NCBI RefSeq assembly: GCF_023277745.1
Contig: NZ_CP086322.1
Coordinates: 7,874,001 to 7,938,000 of the forward strand
Length of the DNA stretch: 64,000 bases
DNA from: Streptomyces halobius
GTDB lineage: Bacteria > Actinomycetota > Actinomycetes > Streptomycetales > Streptomycetaceae
Direction of reading: 5' to 3'
Positions 1 through 9,783 of this stretch are shown piece by piece. Below the pieces are notes generated by a model. It was given only the letters and a program-made list of their open reading frames with translations. It was not told where the DNA came from and did not search any database. The translations under genes were made by a program, and so were the position numbers. How positions within the stretch are numbered: position 1 is the first letter of the stretch; every line of letters begins with the position of its first letter.

Positions 1-1
1 G

Positions 2-751
<750 letters not shown>

Positions 752-788
752 GGCGCCGGAGCCGCCCCCGGCTCCGTCCACGCCGCTG

Positions 789-821
789 ACCGGCCCCGCA
801 CCGAATCGGTGCGGGGCCGGT
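789..821 (+). terminator. Hairpin terminator after guaB1
   Basis: A perfect inverted repeat with 15-bp arms and a 3-nt loop (AAT) lies 38 bp after the guaB1 stop. It has no T-run, as is common for Streptomyces terminators. Confidence 0.75.
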
Positions 822-1011
822 CGCGTATGCGGCAGCGGCGGTGTCCACCCCTTGGGACACCGCGCCGGCGACGGCACGATCGGTCGTCCGAGTGCAACGA
901 ACCACCGCCTGCCGCGCCGGTGCGCAACGATCAGCTGTGGTTGCGCAAGGAACCCGCATTACGGCAGGTCAGGGACGGGCCGTAGGGTCATGCGCTAGTA
1001 CGTGGAGTGGC

Positions 1012-1036
1012 GGCGACCGCCTGCTCGGCGGTCGCC
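1012..1036. promoter_or_regulatory. 10-bp perfect inverted repeat upstream of the permease
   Basis: The arms GGCGACCGCC and GGCGGTCGCC are separated by TGCTC, about 90 bp before the permease start. It could be a leader hairpin, an attenuator or a regulator site. The sequence alone does not decide. The rest of the stretch from 822 to 1125 shows no gene. Confidence 0.4.
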
Positions 1037-1125
1037 TGCTGTGGGTTGTGTGAAGTGTGCTGCCCATGTGCCGATCGCCGCGGTCGCCCGTCATACGACC
1101 GGCAGCGATGAAGGAGCCCACCCCA

Positions 1126-2592
1126 GTGTTGGATCATGGCGCAGCCCCACCCGCAGGGGACACCAGGCCGCCCGCCCCCGGAGGCCCCGGTTCCCGGCTG
1201 ATGCGCCGTAAGCCGGTCGAGCGGCTGGTGGCCGAGGGCGGCCAGGGTGCGGGCGGTATGCTCCGCCGCTCGATGGGCGTATGGCAGCTGACCATGATCA
1301 GCATCGGTGCGACGCTCGGCACCGGCATCTTCGTGGTGCTCGGCGAGGCGGTGCCGGAGGCGGGGCCCGCGGTCATCATCTCGTTCGTCCTCGCGGGCAT
1401 CACCGCCCTGTTCTCCGCGCTGTCGTACGCGGAGCTGGCCGGCTCCATCCCGGTCTCCGGCTCGTCCTACTCGTACACCTACGCCACCCTCGGCGAGCTG
1501 GTCGCCTGGGTCTGCGGATGGTGTCTGATCCTGGAGTACGGCGTCTCGGTCGCGGCCGTCGCCGTCGGCTGGGGTGAGTATCTGAACGAATTCCTCGGCG
1601 GCACCCTCGGGTTCACCATCCCCGACGCGCTGTCCCAGCCGCCCGGTGACGGCGGCATCTTCAATTTCCCGGCCCTGCTGGTCGTGATGCTGGCGATGGT
1701 GTTCCTGCTGGGCGGCGCCAGGGAGAGCGCCCGCGCCAACACCATCATGGTGGTCGTCAAGATCGCTGCGCTGCTGCTGTTCTGCGGAGTGGCCGTGCAG
1801 GGCGTGCGGTCGGGGAACTACGCCAACTTCATGCCGCTGGGCATCGCGGGCGTCAGCGGTGCCGGCGCGACCCTGTTCTTCTCCTACATCGGCTTCGACG
1901 CGGCCTCCACGGCCGGTGAGGAGGCCAAGAACCCGCAGCGCGACCTGCCACGCGCGATCATGCTCTCGCTGGTGATCGTCACCGCGCTGTACTGCCTGGT
2001 CGCGGCCATCGCCGTGGGCGCGATGCCCTGGCAGAGGTTCGACGGCACGGAGGCCGCGCTGGCCGGGATCATGAAGGACGTCACGGGCCAGGGATTCTGG
2101 GCCGTGCTGCTCGCCTTCGGTGCGGTCATCGCCATCGCCAGCGTCGTGCTGACCGTGCTCTACGGCCAGACCCGTATCCTCTTCGCGATGTCCCGGGACG
2201 GGCTGGTGCCGAAGACGTTCTCCAAGGTGCACCCGAAGAGCGGAGTGCCGCGCGTCAACACCGTGATCGTCTCGCTGTTCTGCGCGGTGCTGGCCGCGGT
2301 GGTGCCGCTCGGCAAGCTGGCCGACGCCACCAGTATCGGCACCCTCTTCGCCTTCGCACTGGTCAATGTGGCGGTGATCGTGCTGCGCCGCACCCGGCCG
2401 GAGATGCCGCGCTCCTTCCGCACACCGCTCTCCCCGCTGTTCCCGGCGATCGGCTTTCTGCTCTGCGTCTACATGATGGGCAGCCTCGACCTCGTGACCT
2501 GGGTGGTCTTCGGTGTCTGGATGGCCATCGGCCTTGTGGTCTACTTCGGATACGGCATGCGCCGATCCCGATTGGCCTCAGCAGAGAAGTGA
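1126..2592 (+). CDS. APC-superfamily cationic amino-acid permease
   Basis: This encodes a 488-residue polytopic membrane protein of the amino acid-polyamine-organocation superfamily, most like the CAT branch. The unwound-helix motif GATLGTGIFVVLG opens TM1, and about 12 hydrophobic segments follow. GTG at this position is preferred as the start because AAGGAG lies 9 bp upstream; an earlier in-frame ATG would add a non-conserved leader. It is followed after 10 bp by an Lrp/AsnC regulator and then by DavA- and DavB-like enzymes. Lysine, or another cationic amino acid, is therefore a reasonable substrate, but that is inferred from context. Confidence 0.88.
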   Translation: MLDHGAAPPAGDTRPPAPGGPGSRLMRRKPVERLVAEGGQGAGGMLRRSMGVWQLTMISIGATLGTGIFVVLGEAVPEAGPAVIISFVLAGITALFSALSYAELAGSIPVSGSSYSYTYATLGELVAWVCGWCLILEYGVSVAAVAVGWGEYLNEFLGGTLGFTIPDALSQPPGDGGIFNFPALLVVMLAMVFLLGGARESARANTIMVVVKIAALLLFCGVAVQGVRSGNYANFMPLGIAGVSGAGATLFFSYIGFDAASTAGEEAKNPQRDLPRAIMLSLVIVTALYCLVAAIAVGAMPWQRFDGTEAALAGIMKDVTGQGFWAVLLAFGAVIAIASVVLTVLYGQTRILFAMSRDGLVPKTFSKVHPKSGVPRVNTVIVSLFCAVLAAVVPLGKLADATSIGTLFAFALVNVAVIVLRRTRPEMPRSFRTPLSPLFPAIGFLLCVYMMGSLDLVTWVVFGVWMAIGLVVYFGYGMRRSRLASAEK

Positions 2593-2602
2593 TCCACCCG
2601 CA

Positions 2603-3058
2603 GTGCGACTGAACGATCTCGACGAACGCATCGTCCACGCCCTCGCCGAGGACGCCCGCCGCAGCTATGCGGACATCGGCCAGGAAGTCGGTCTGTCCGC
2701 ACCGGCCGTCAAACGCCGGGTGGACCGGCTGCGGGCCGACGGCGCCATCACCGGCTTCACCGTACGGGTCGATCCGGCGGCGCTCGGCTGGGAGACCGAG
2801 GGGTTCATCGAGCTCTACTGCAGCCGGAACACCTCGCCCGAGGCGATCCACCGCGGTCTGTCGCGCTACCCGGAAGTGGCGTCCGCCTCCACCGTCACCG
2901 GTGAGGCGGACGCCATCGTCCAGGTCTTCGCCTCGGACATGCGGCATTTCGAGCGGGTGCTGGAGCGGATAGCGGGCGAGCCGTTCGTCGAGCGGACGAA
3001 GTCCGTGCTGGTGCTCTCGCCACTGCTGCGGCGGTTCGGGTCGGGGGCGCCGCGTTAG
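2603..3058 (+). CDS. Lrp/AsnC family transcriptional regulator
   Basis: This 151-residue protein has an N-terminal AsnC-type winged helix-turn-helix (residues about 1-60, with LNDLDERIVHAL and LSAPAVKRRVDRL). A RAM ligand-binding domain follows (about 70-145), with the usual GEADAIVQVF strand. Such regulators form dimers and octamers and respond to amino acids. GTG is chosen as the start because it places the HTH at the N-terminus. The gene sits 10 bp behind the permease, so it probably controls amino-acid uptake and the neighbouring catabolic genes in response to the imported amino acid. Confidence 0.92.
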   Translation: MRLNDLDERIVHALAEDARRSYADIGQEVGLSAPAVKRRVDRLRADGAITGFTVRVDPAALGWETEGFIELYCSRNTSPEAIHRGLSRYPEVASASTVTGEADAIVQVFASDMRHFERVLERIAGEPFVERTKSVLVLSPLLRRFGSGAPR

Positions 3059-3274
3059 GGCCTGATCCACCGGACATCCCCGGGGTGCGTTCATGAGCCG
3101 AGTCCGGGGGGAAGCCGGGGCGGGGTGCCCCGCGTCCCTGCGATGCGCAGCGGCGAGGTGGCGATCCGCCTGCCGTCCGGGGGCCCGACCAGCTCGTCAT
3201 CGGAGTGTCCCGCCGAGATGAAGACGCCCTCGGAACCGTCCGCCAGGACATGGGTGCTCAGCTGGGCGCCGCGG

Positions 3275-3502
3275 GCGATCAGGGCCGAAGCGCGGCGGCT
3301 GGTGGAGGCTGCGCACGGTGTGCCCGCCCCGTCCGCCCCTGCCGAACCGGCCCGGCTGGCCCGGGTGTTCACCGTCAACGCCAACGATCTCCTGGTCACA
3401 GCCGTCGGCCCGCGCCTCGTCGCCCGTGCCGCACGGGAGACGCCAATGCGGTTCACCGCCGCCCCCCTCGGCTGGAACGCGGAGGTTCGCCCGGCATTCC
3501 GG
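3275..3502 (+). pseudogene. LysR-type regulator remnant (linker and start of effector domain)
   Basis: One frame contains a piece that resembles the linker helix and first strand-helix of a LysR substrate-binding domain (APRAIRAEARRLVEA, then RVFTVNANDLLVTAVGPRLVARAARE). No LysR helix-turn-helix is visible upstream and no effector-domain remainder downstream. The rest of the stretch from 3059 to 3782 holds no gene I can support on either strand. This looks like a decayed regulator. The family call rests on recognition by eye. Confidence 0.4.
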
Positions 3503-3782
3503 ACGCTTCTCACTGTGCCGTCGGCACCCCCGCCCGCACATCACGCCGCGATTTGGCATGCTGTAGCTGCGCCGTCACACCACGGGTCGATGCCGTGACG
3601 ATCACGGCGGCCGCCCCGCCCCCGGCCGACCTGCACGGACGCCGGGCGCAACGAATCGCCGCCGAGTCCCTTGAACGCGCAATGAATCCTCCGCGGGCAC
3701 GCAACGGTGGCGCCTTGTCCGGGATCGGCGGCGGCCCGTACCGTCAATGCGTCCCGCCCGAACCGTTCCGCCGAGGGGTCCC

Positions 3783-4763
3783 ATGTCGTCGCTGCGCACC
3801 GCCCTGCTCCAGAGTTCAGGACGGCCCGGCGACGTGGAATACAACCTGAAGGTGCTGGCCTGGGCCGCCGGGGACGCGGCCGGGTCCGGCGCCGGGCTGC
3901 TGGTCTGCCCCGAGCTGTTCCTCACCGGTTATGCGATCGGCTCAGGCGTCAGCGAACTCGCGGAACCGGCCGACGGCGAGAGCGCGGACGAGGTGGCCCG
4001 GATCGCCGTCGAGCACGGCATCGCGATCCTCTATGGATACCCGGAGCGTGCCCGGCAGGAAGAGAGCGCTTCGGACGGCGGCAGCGCCGCGGACGGCGGC
4101 AGCGCCGCGGACGGCGGCAGCGCCGCGGACGGCGGCAGCGCCGCGGACGGCGGCAGCGCCGCGGACGGCGGCAGCGCCGCGGACGGCGGCAGCGCCGCGA
4201 ACGCCGAGAGCACCACGTACGACGAGACCACCGCCACCACCCCCGTCTACAACTCCGCGCAGCTCATCGGCCCCGACGGCGCCCGCCTCGCGAACTACCG
4301 CAAGACGCATCTCTTCGGCTGCTTCGAGCGCGAGTGGTTCACGCCCGGCGACATCCCCGTCGTGCAGGCCCTGCTGGACGGCGTCCGCATCGGCATCATG
4401 ATCTGCTACGACGTCGAATTCCCCGAGAACGTCCGGGCGCACGCCCTGGCCGGTACCGATCTGCTGCTGGTGCCCACCGCGCAGATGCACCCCTTCCAGT
4501 TCGTCGCCGAGTCCGTCATCCCGGTGCGCGCCTTCGAAAACCAGATGTATGTCGCGTACGTCAACCGGGTCGGTGCGGAGGGCGAGTTCGAGTTCGTCGG
4601 TCTCAGCTGTCTGGCGGGCCCGGACGGTGTGGTACGCACCCGCGCCGGCCGCGCCGAGCAGATGGTGACGGCCGATGTCGACGCCGCCTTCCTGAAGGAG
4701 TCACGGGCGGACAACCCGTATCTGCACGACCGACGGGCGGAACTGTACGGCTCGCTGATGTGA
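3783..4763 (+). CDS. davA: Carbon-nitrogen hydrolase, DavA-like (5-aminovaleramide amidase candidate)
   Basis: This is a nitrilase-superfamily hydrolase of 326 residues. The Glu-Lys-Cys triad is visible as E44 (CPELFLTGY), K174 (YRKTHLFG) and C208 (IMICYDVEFPE). Between YGYPER and the next conserved strand sits an insertion of about 60 residues that includes seven perfect DGGSAA repeats (residues 98-139). Without it the protein has the usual length of about 265. ATG is chosen because GAGGGG precedes it closely and the family begins there. It is followed by a lysine 2-monooxygenase-like gene. The likely reaction is 5-aminovaleramide to 5-aminovalerate, though other omega-amides are possible. 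Confidence 0.8.
   Translation: MSSLRTALLQSSGRPGDVEYNLKVLAWAAGDAAGSGAGLLVCPELFLTGYAIGSGVSELAEPADGESADEVARIAVEHGIAILYGYPERARQEESASDGGSAADGGSAADGGSAADGGSAADGGSAADGGSAADGGSAANAESTTYDETTATTPVYNSAQLIGPDGARLANYRKTHLFGCFEREWFTPGDIPVVQALLDGVRIGIMICYDVEFPENVRAHALAGTDLLLVPTAQMHPFQFVAESVIPVRAFENQMYVAYVNRVGAEGEFEFVGLSCLAGPDGVVRTRAGRAEQMVTADVDAAFLKESRADNPYLHDRRAELYGSLM
4074..4199 (+). repeat. Seven perfect 18-bp tandem repeats inside the amidase gene
   Basis: The unit GACGGCGGCAGCGCCGCG occurs seven times in a row without a mismatch and stays in frame, encoding (DGGSAA)7. Perfect identity implies recent expansion, and the copy number is likely to vary between strains. It falls in a surface loop of the nitrilase fold between the catalytic Glu and Lys. 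Confidence 0.97.
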
Positions 4764-4908
4764 TCTGATCCGCCCCCGCCTTCCGGCCACCCGCCCGTCC
4801 GCTCCGCCCCGTGACTCACCCCTGCCTGCGCTGCCCCCGCCTCTCCTGATCCCCCCTGCCCTGCCCCGCCCCGTTCTGCCCTGCTCTGCCCGCAAGGAGT
4901 CGTACCCG

Positions 4909-6603
4909 ATGACGTCCACGGTGCCCACCGCCGCCGCCCACCACGAGGATGTCCAGCCGCCGATCACCATGTTCGGCCCGGACTTCCCGTACGCCTACGA
5001 CGACTTCCTCGCCCACCCGGCGGGCCTCGGCCAGGTCCCCGCGGTCGAGCACGGCAAGGAGGTCGCGGTCATCGGCGGCGGACTCTCCGGCATCATCACC
5101 GCCTACGAGCTGATGAAGATGGGCCTCAAGCCCGTCGTCTACGAGGCGGACCGGATAGGCGGCCGGCTGCGCACCGTCGGCTTCGAGGGCTGCGACCCTT
5201 CCCTGACCGCCGAGATGGGCGCGATGCGCTTCCCGCCCAGCTCCACCGCCCTCCAGCACTACATCGACCTGGTGGGCCTGAAGACCAAGCCGTTCCCCAA
5301 CCCGCTGGCGCCCGACACCCCTTCGACCGTCGTCGACCTCAAGGGAGAGTCGCACTACGCCCGCACCGTGGACGACCTCCCCGAGGTCTACCACCAGGTC
5401 ATGGATGCCTGGAACGCCTGCCTCGAAGAGGGCGCGGACTTCTCCGACATGAACCGGGCGATCCGCGAGCGCGACGTACCGCGGATCCGTGAGATCTGGT
5501 CCCGCCTGGTCGAGAAGCTCGACAACCAGACCTTCTACGGGTACCTCTGCGACTCGACCGCGTTCCGCTCCTTCCGCCACCGGGAGGTCTTCGGGCAGGT
5601 CGGCTTCGGCACCGGCGGCTGGGACACCGACTTCCCCAACTCCATCCTGGAGATCCTCCGCGTCGTCTACACCGAGGCCGACGACCACCACCGCGGCATC
5701 ATCGGCGGCAGCCAGCAGCTTCCGCTGCGCCTCTGGGAGCGCGAGCCGGAGAAGATCGTCCACTGGGCGCCGGGCACTTCGCTCGCCTCGCTGCACGACG
5801 GCGCCCCGCGTCCGGCCGTCACCCGGCTCCACCGGACGGCCGGCAACCGGATCACCGTCACGGACGCCGACGGCGATATCCGCACCTATGAGGCGGCCGT
5901 CTTCACCGCGCAGTCCTGGATGCTGCTGTCGAAGATCGCCTGTGACGACTCGCTGTTCCCCATCGACCACTGGACGGCGATCGAGCGCACCCACTACATG
6001 GAGTCCTCCAAGCTCTTCGTGCCGGTGGACCGGCCGTTCTGGCTGGACACCGACGAGGAGACCGGCCGGGACGTGATGAGCATGACGCTCACCGACCGGA
6101 TGACCCGCGGTACGTATCTGCTCGACAACGGACCGGACGAGCCGGCCGTCATCTGCCTCTCGTACACCTGGTGCGACGACAGCCTCAAGTGGCTGCCACT
6201 GAACGCCAACGAGCGGATGGAGGTCATGCTGAAGTCGCTGTCGGAGATCTATCCGAAGGTCGACATCCGCAAGCACATCATCGGCAACCCGGTCACCGTG
6301 TCCTGGGAGAACGAGCCCTATTTCATGGGCGCGTTCAAGGCCAATCTGCCCGGTCACTACCGCTACCAGCGCCGGCTGTTCACCCACTTCGTGCAGGACC
6401 GGCTGCCCGAGGACAAGCGCGGCATCTTCCTCGCCGGCGACGACATCTCGTGGACGGCGGGCTGGGCCGAGGGGGCCGTGCAGACCGCGCTGAACGCCGT
6501 ATGGGGTGTGATGCACCACTTCGGCGGGAGTACGGACGCCACCAACCCGGGCCCCGGTGATGTGTACGACGAGATCGCGCCGGTCGAGCTCCCGGAGGAC
6601 TGA
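4909..6603 (+). CDS. davB: Lysine 2-monooxygenase-like flavin amine oxidase (DavB)
   Basis: This FAD-dependent amino-acid monooxygenase has 564 residues, the same length class as Pseudomonas DavB. The Rossmann motif VIGGGLSGI lies at 53-61 and a GGRLR motif follows. Family-diagnostic stretches include GPDFPYAYDDFLAHPAGLG, EVFGQVGFGTGGWDTDFPNS, a DRMTRGTYL segment and the C-terminal FAD-contact GDDISWTAGWAEGAVQT. As I remember it, the match to DavB runs along the whole chain. The enzyme would oxidatively decarboxylate L-lysine to 5-aminovaleramide, the substrate of the amidase upstream. AAGGAG precedes the ATG. Tryptophan 2-monooxygenases are related but less similar at the N-terminus. Confidence 0.85.
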   Translation: MTSTVPTAAAHHEDVQPPITMFGPDFPYAYDDFLAHPAGLGQVPAVEHGKEVAVIGGGLSGIITAYELMKMGLKPVVYEADRIGGRLRTVGFEGCDPSLTAEMGAMRFPPSSTALQHYIDLVGLKTKPFPNPLAPDTPSTVVDLKGESHYARTVDDLPEVYHQVMDAWNACLEEGADFSDMNRAIRERDVPRIREIWSRLVEKLDNQTFYGYLCDSTAFRSFRHREVFGQVGFGTGGWDTDFPNSILEILRVVYTEADDHHRGIIGGSQQLPLRLWEREPEKIVHWAPGTSLASLHDGAPRPAVTRLHRTAGNRITVTDADGDIRTYEAAVFTAQSWMLLSKIACDDSLFPIDHWTAIERTHYMESSKLFVPVDRPFWLDTDEETGRDVMSMTLTDRMTRGTYLLDNGPDEPAVICLSYTWCDDSLKWLPLNANERMEVMLKSLSEIYPKVDIRKHIIGNPVTVSWENEPYFMGAFKANLPGHYRYQRRLFTHFVQDRLPEDKRGIFLAGDDISWTAGWAEGAVQTALNAVWGVMHHFGGSTDATNPGPGDVYDEIAPVELPED

Positions 6604-6767
6604 CGGGGAGGGCCGGCGGAGCGGCGGGCCCGTTGGCGGAGGCTGCCGACGGGCCCCGCCCGCCGTGCGTCAGTGCCGACGGGCCCCGCTTCCGCCATGC
6701 GGCGCGCCGGCGGGCACCGCCTGCCCCGCCGTGCGTCATGCCTGCGGCCCCGCCTGCCCCCCGTGCG
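6604..6767. repeat. Short imperfect direct repeats between convergent genes
   Basis: GCCGACGGGCCCCGC occurs twice and CCGTGCGTCA three times. The last copy runs to the 3' end of the DUF5995 gene, which suggests small local duplications. No gene is visible. Confidence 0.5.
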
Positions 6768-7523
6768 TCAGTTCAGCGGGGTGAGCAGGCACCGTCCGAC
6801 CAGGCCCACCCCCGCGTCCAGCCGCTCGGTGAACTCCTCGACCACCTCCGGCAGCCGACGCACGCCCCACAGCATCCGGGCCGCGGCCCAGGCGCCGTCC
6901 CTGGCCCTCTCCAGGCTCCAGGAACCGGCGAGATGGGTGAGCGGATCGGCGATGTCCAGCACGTCCGGGCCGGGCATCAGACTCTCCCTGATCCGCTCCT
7001 CAAGGCCCGTCAGGACGTCCCCGACGCGGTCGAAATCCCCTTCCAGGGACGGCGGTTCACAGTCCAGGGCCCGGCAGGTGTCCACCACCGCGAGCGTCAG
7101 GTCGTGCCCGATGTGCGCATTGATACCGGCCAGCGCGAACTGCAGCGGACGGATGCCCGGATGGCGGCGCAGCTGGAAGAGCGGCCGCCAGCAGGCCGGC
7201 GGCCGCAGCCCCGCGGCCGCGGCGTCCACCGCGCCGAAGTAGCGCCGCGCGAACCGGATGTCCAGCTCGCCGGCGGCCGTCGGATCGTGGAAGGCACCGT
7301 CACCGATGCGCCGCGCCACTGTCTCGGTGACGCTCAGATAGACCCGGTTGAAGACGGCCACCCCGTCGTCGGCGTCCAGAGCGGCGTCCAGCGCCCGCAT
7401 CCTCGCCAGCACCCCCGCCACACCCGTGACCGTCGCGGGCTCCGCGCCACCGGCGGGCGCTGCCTCCGACTCCCCGGTCCGGTCCTGTCCGCCGTGCCCG
7501 TCGTGCTGCTGAATCGTGGTCAT
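6768..7523 (-). CDS. DUF5995 family protein
   Basis: This is a 251-residue cytosolic protein of a family common in actinobacteria and without an established function. Family features are ARMRALDAALDADDGVAVFNRVYL near residue 40, the helix RRYFGAVDAAAAG, and the segment RHPGIRPLQFALAGINAHIGHDL. The start is the ATG that gives the compact protein; longer in-frame extensions upstream lack conservation. No membrane segment or signal is seen. It stands alone between the davB gene, which converges on it, and a zone of broken transporter genes. Confidence 0.8.
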   Translation of the reverse strand: MTTIQQHDGHGGQDRTGESEAAPAGGAEPATVTGVAGVLARMRALDAALDADDGVAVFNRVYLSVTETVARRIGDGAFHDPTAAGELDIRFARRYFGAVDAAAAGLRPPACWRPLFQLRRHPGIRPLQFALAGINAHIGHDLTLAVVDTCRALDCEPPSLEGDFDRVGDVLTGLEERIRESLMPGPDVLDIADPLTHLAGSWSLERARDGAWAAARMLWGVRRLPEVVEEFTERLDAGVGLVGRCLLTPLN

Positions 7524-7885
7524 TCGCTCAGCGTGGCATCCGGTCCGCGTATATCGACGGCTGTTGTCCGGCGATGACCGGATCGGGGTAATGAACGGCG
7601 CGCCTGTTGTGGCTATTCGGTGGAGCCGTGGAGAGCGGCAACGGCTTGAGAAACGCATAATTTCGGCGCGGCGAGGACAGTTGCCTGGGAACAGCCGGGT
7701 TCAACACGGTGCCGAATTCCGGGGGTTGACGCACGTTGCCGTATGGTGACGTATGTCGCGCGTGTCCTGGCGACGTGCGGTGATGTACGGCGACGTGCGT
7801 CAAGGTGTTCCGGATAGTGGCCCGCGGAAATCCGTCGCAATGGTCGAAGAAATACCGGTCGGCTCTTCTCCGGGGCACCCGTCGT

Positions 7886-8177
7886 TTCGTCGTACGACGC
7901 GGTTCCCTCGGCCAAGAGCGGAGGCTGCGTCTTGAGATGCGCGGGGGCCGGCGCGCGCGGCACGTGGTAGCCGGAGAGCACCACTTTTCGTGCCCAGCGC
8001 GATCCTGCTCGGCTCGAAGTTGTCGCTGATCCGCGGGCTGACGCCGCCGATTCCGATGATGACGCCCGCGGCCACCGGCACGAGATTCAGCGGATTTTGC
8101 AGATCCACCTTGTTGTGCACCTGGATCTGGGCACCGTGCAGGCCGATCCTGCCGTACAGGATGACGGTGATGCCGCC
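7886..8177 (-). pseudogene. Uracil/xanthine permease C-terminal remnant, frameshifted
   Basis: The minus strand encodes LYGRIGLHGAQIQVHNKVDL and, a little further on, VAAGVIIGIGG. This resembles the last transmembrane part of uracil-xanthine permeases (NCS2 family). After a frameshift near 7986 the typical tail continues in another frame as VLSGYHVPRAPAPAHLKTQ and EGTASYDE. There is no N-terminal two thirds; the fragment abuts a piece of a different transporter. It is clearly not functional. Nothing else is recognisable between 7524 and 7885. Confidence 0.7.
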
Positions 8178-8184
8178 GCGCCGC

Positions 8185-8558
8185 CATGACCGGCAGGGCG
8201 CCGACGACGGCCGGCACGCCGCCCGCCCGTACCGTCCGCACCGCGCCGAAGCGGGCCACCACCTTGTCACCGGCCAGCCGGGCGGCCGCCATCGTGCAGG
8301 CGAAGGCGGTGGTCGTGGCGGCCGCCAGGCCCGCTCCGGTACCCAGGACGTCCCGGAGACAGACCGCCGACCAGTCCAGCCCGGCGCCCTCCGCGAAGAT
8401 CGCGCAGAACCCGACCGCGCCGATGAGCAGGGCTTCGGCGGCAGTGCGAAGCGTGGCGGCGGGTGTTCCTCGGGCGCGCCGCGCAGATCGAGTACGCCCT
8501 GGCAGGCGAGCGCGCCCAGAGCAGTCAGGGCCAGGGCGGCGCCGCCCAGATGGAGCCG
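8185..8558 (-). pseudogene. MFS transporter internal remnant, frameshifted
   Basis: Two frames together give a mid-section of a YbjJ-like major facilitator. One piece is LHLGGAALALTALGALA with GVLDLRGAPEEHPPP. After a shift near 8438 it continues as GAVGFCAIFAEGAGLDWSAV, LRDVLGTGAG and ARLAGDKVVARFG, the loop motif after TM8. Both ends of the transporter are missing, and downstream the sequence passes directly into the uracil-permease remnant. Confidence 0.65.
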
Positions 8559-8721
8559 GGCGTCCGTTCCGCGACCGGCTGGTGAGGGCCGACAGCAACT
8601 GCTCTGAACCAAGGGCGGGTTGGGTGCGGGAAGGTGGGAACAGGCTGGATCTGGATTTCGACACACGCCGGATCTGGATCCCGACCGCCGCGCACGGGCA
8701 TCGCCCGCCCCGGACGCCCCG

Positions 8722-9501
8722 TCACCCCCGCGCCTCCCCCGGGATCCGCTCCGCCAGGAACTCGGCATAGGTCCGCGTCCCGTCGGCGTGCTCGGGCGTG
8801 AGATTCTCGCCCCGCCGGAACGCCGCAAACGACGGGCCCGGCAGCCACAGCGGCAGCAGCAGCCGGCGCCGCCCGCCGGCCTTCAGGGTGGCCCGTGCGA
8901 GATCCCCGAAGTCCAGCACCTCCGGCCCGCCCATGTCCGGGACCCGGCCGGCCGGCTCGCCGACCGCCAATTCGGCCAGCCGGTCGGCCACTTCACGCAC
9001 ATCGACCGGCTGCGCCCGTACGCCCGGCAGCACCGGCAGCACCGGAGAGCGGGCGCCGGCCTTGATCACACGGAGCACCAGATCGTGGAACTGCGTGGTC
9101 CGCAGTACTGTCCAGCCCAGCCCCGACTCCTCGATCGCCCCCTCCACCGCGAGCTTGGCGCGGTAGTAGCGCAGCGGGATCCGGTCCACGCCGACGATCG
9201 AGATATAGACGAGATGCGGGACATGCGCCGCCTTCGCCGCCGCGATGAGCCGGCCGGCCGCGTCCGTGTCGCCTCCGGTCGGCGTCGTGGCACAGTGCAC
9301 GATCGCGTCCACGCCGGCGACCGCCGCGTCGAGCCCGGTGCCGTCGCGCAGATCGACCGCGTACACCCGCAGCCGGGGCCGCTCGGTGCCGGTGTGCGGG
9401 CGCCGGCTCAGTGACCGGACGTCATGGCCGGCGTCGAGCAGCCGGTCGATCAGGGGCCGCCCGAGTGTGCCCGTACCGCCGGTCACCAGAATTGTCGCCA
9501 T
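8722..9501 (-). CDS. NAD(P)-binding atypical SDR (NmrA/epimerase-like)
   Basis: This 259-residue atypical short-chain dehydrogenase has an N-terminal TILVTGGTGTLGRPL nucleotide-binding motif, SRRP after strand 2 (NADP preference likely), VYISIVGVDRI, and YYRAKLAVE in place of the classic YxxxK. The C-terminal half is small and hydrophilic. Many such proteins are NmrA-like sensors or NAD(P)H-dependent reductases; the substrate cannot be named. AAGGA lies 10 bp before the ATG, and a GTG directly before it is an alternative start. It is transcribed away from the riboflavin operon. Confidence 0.85.
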   Translation of the reverse strand: MATILVTGGTGTLGRPLIDRLLDAGHDVRSLSRRPHTGTERPRLRVYAVDLRDGTGLDAAVAGVDAIVHCATTPTGGDTDAAGRLIAAAKAAHVPHLVYISIVGVDRIPLRYYRAKLAVEGAIEESGLGWTVLRTTQFHDLVLRVIKAGARSPVLPVLPGVRAQPVDVREVADRLAELAVGEPAGRVPDMGGPEVLDFGDLARATLKAGGRRRLLLPLWLPGPSFAAFRRGENLTPEHADGTRTYAEFLAERIPGEARG

Positions 9502-9783
9502 CACGGATCAGTCCTTGGGGGAGAGAAGGGGAGTGCTCTTGTGCGGTTGTTCGGTGCGGGGTTCTTGGTGTGTAGTGCTTCGTCGGGGTGGGTGCTCGTG
9601 GGGGCAATCGAGGTGGGTGGGTCCCGTCCTGCGTCCGTCGTGCGTCCTTTCGTTATGACGAAGCACGCGTCCCGGCTGTGACACCCCCGACGCGCCGGGG
9701 GCTGTGAGGCAGCCCACAGGCTTCGCTCGCATGGGCGACGACCGGACATGGCAGACTGAAGCCGTACTGACATAAGAGCAGCA

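Noticed and set aside
3091..3513. Minus-strand 140-codon frame
   Set aside because: The stretch near its C-terminus (HVLADGSEGVFISAGHSDDE) looks protein-like, but I recognise no family and no start context, and the plus strand has a better LysR-like match over part of it.
4074..4199. Regular repeats as a CRISPR array
   Set aside because: The units are contiguous without spacers and stay in a protein frame.
4816..6519. 567-codon open frame antisense to the lysine monooxygenase gene
   Set aside because: The protein is a low-complexity Arg/Val/Gly/Asp mix without domains; it is the usual open antisense frame of GC-rich coding DNA. The plus strand has a full DavB-like enzyme.
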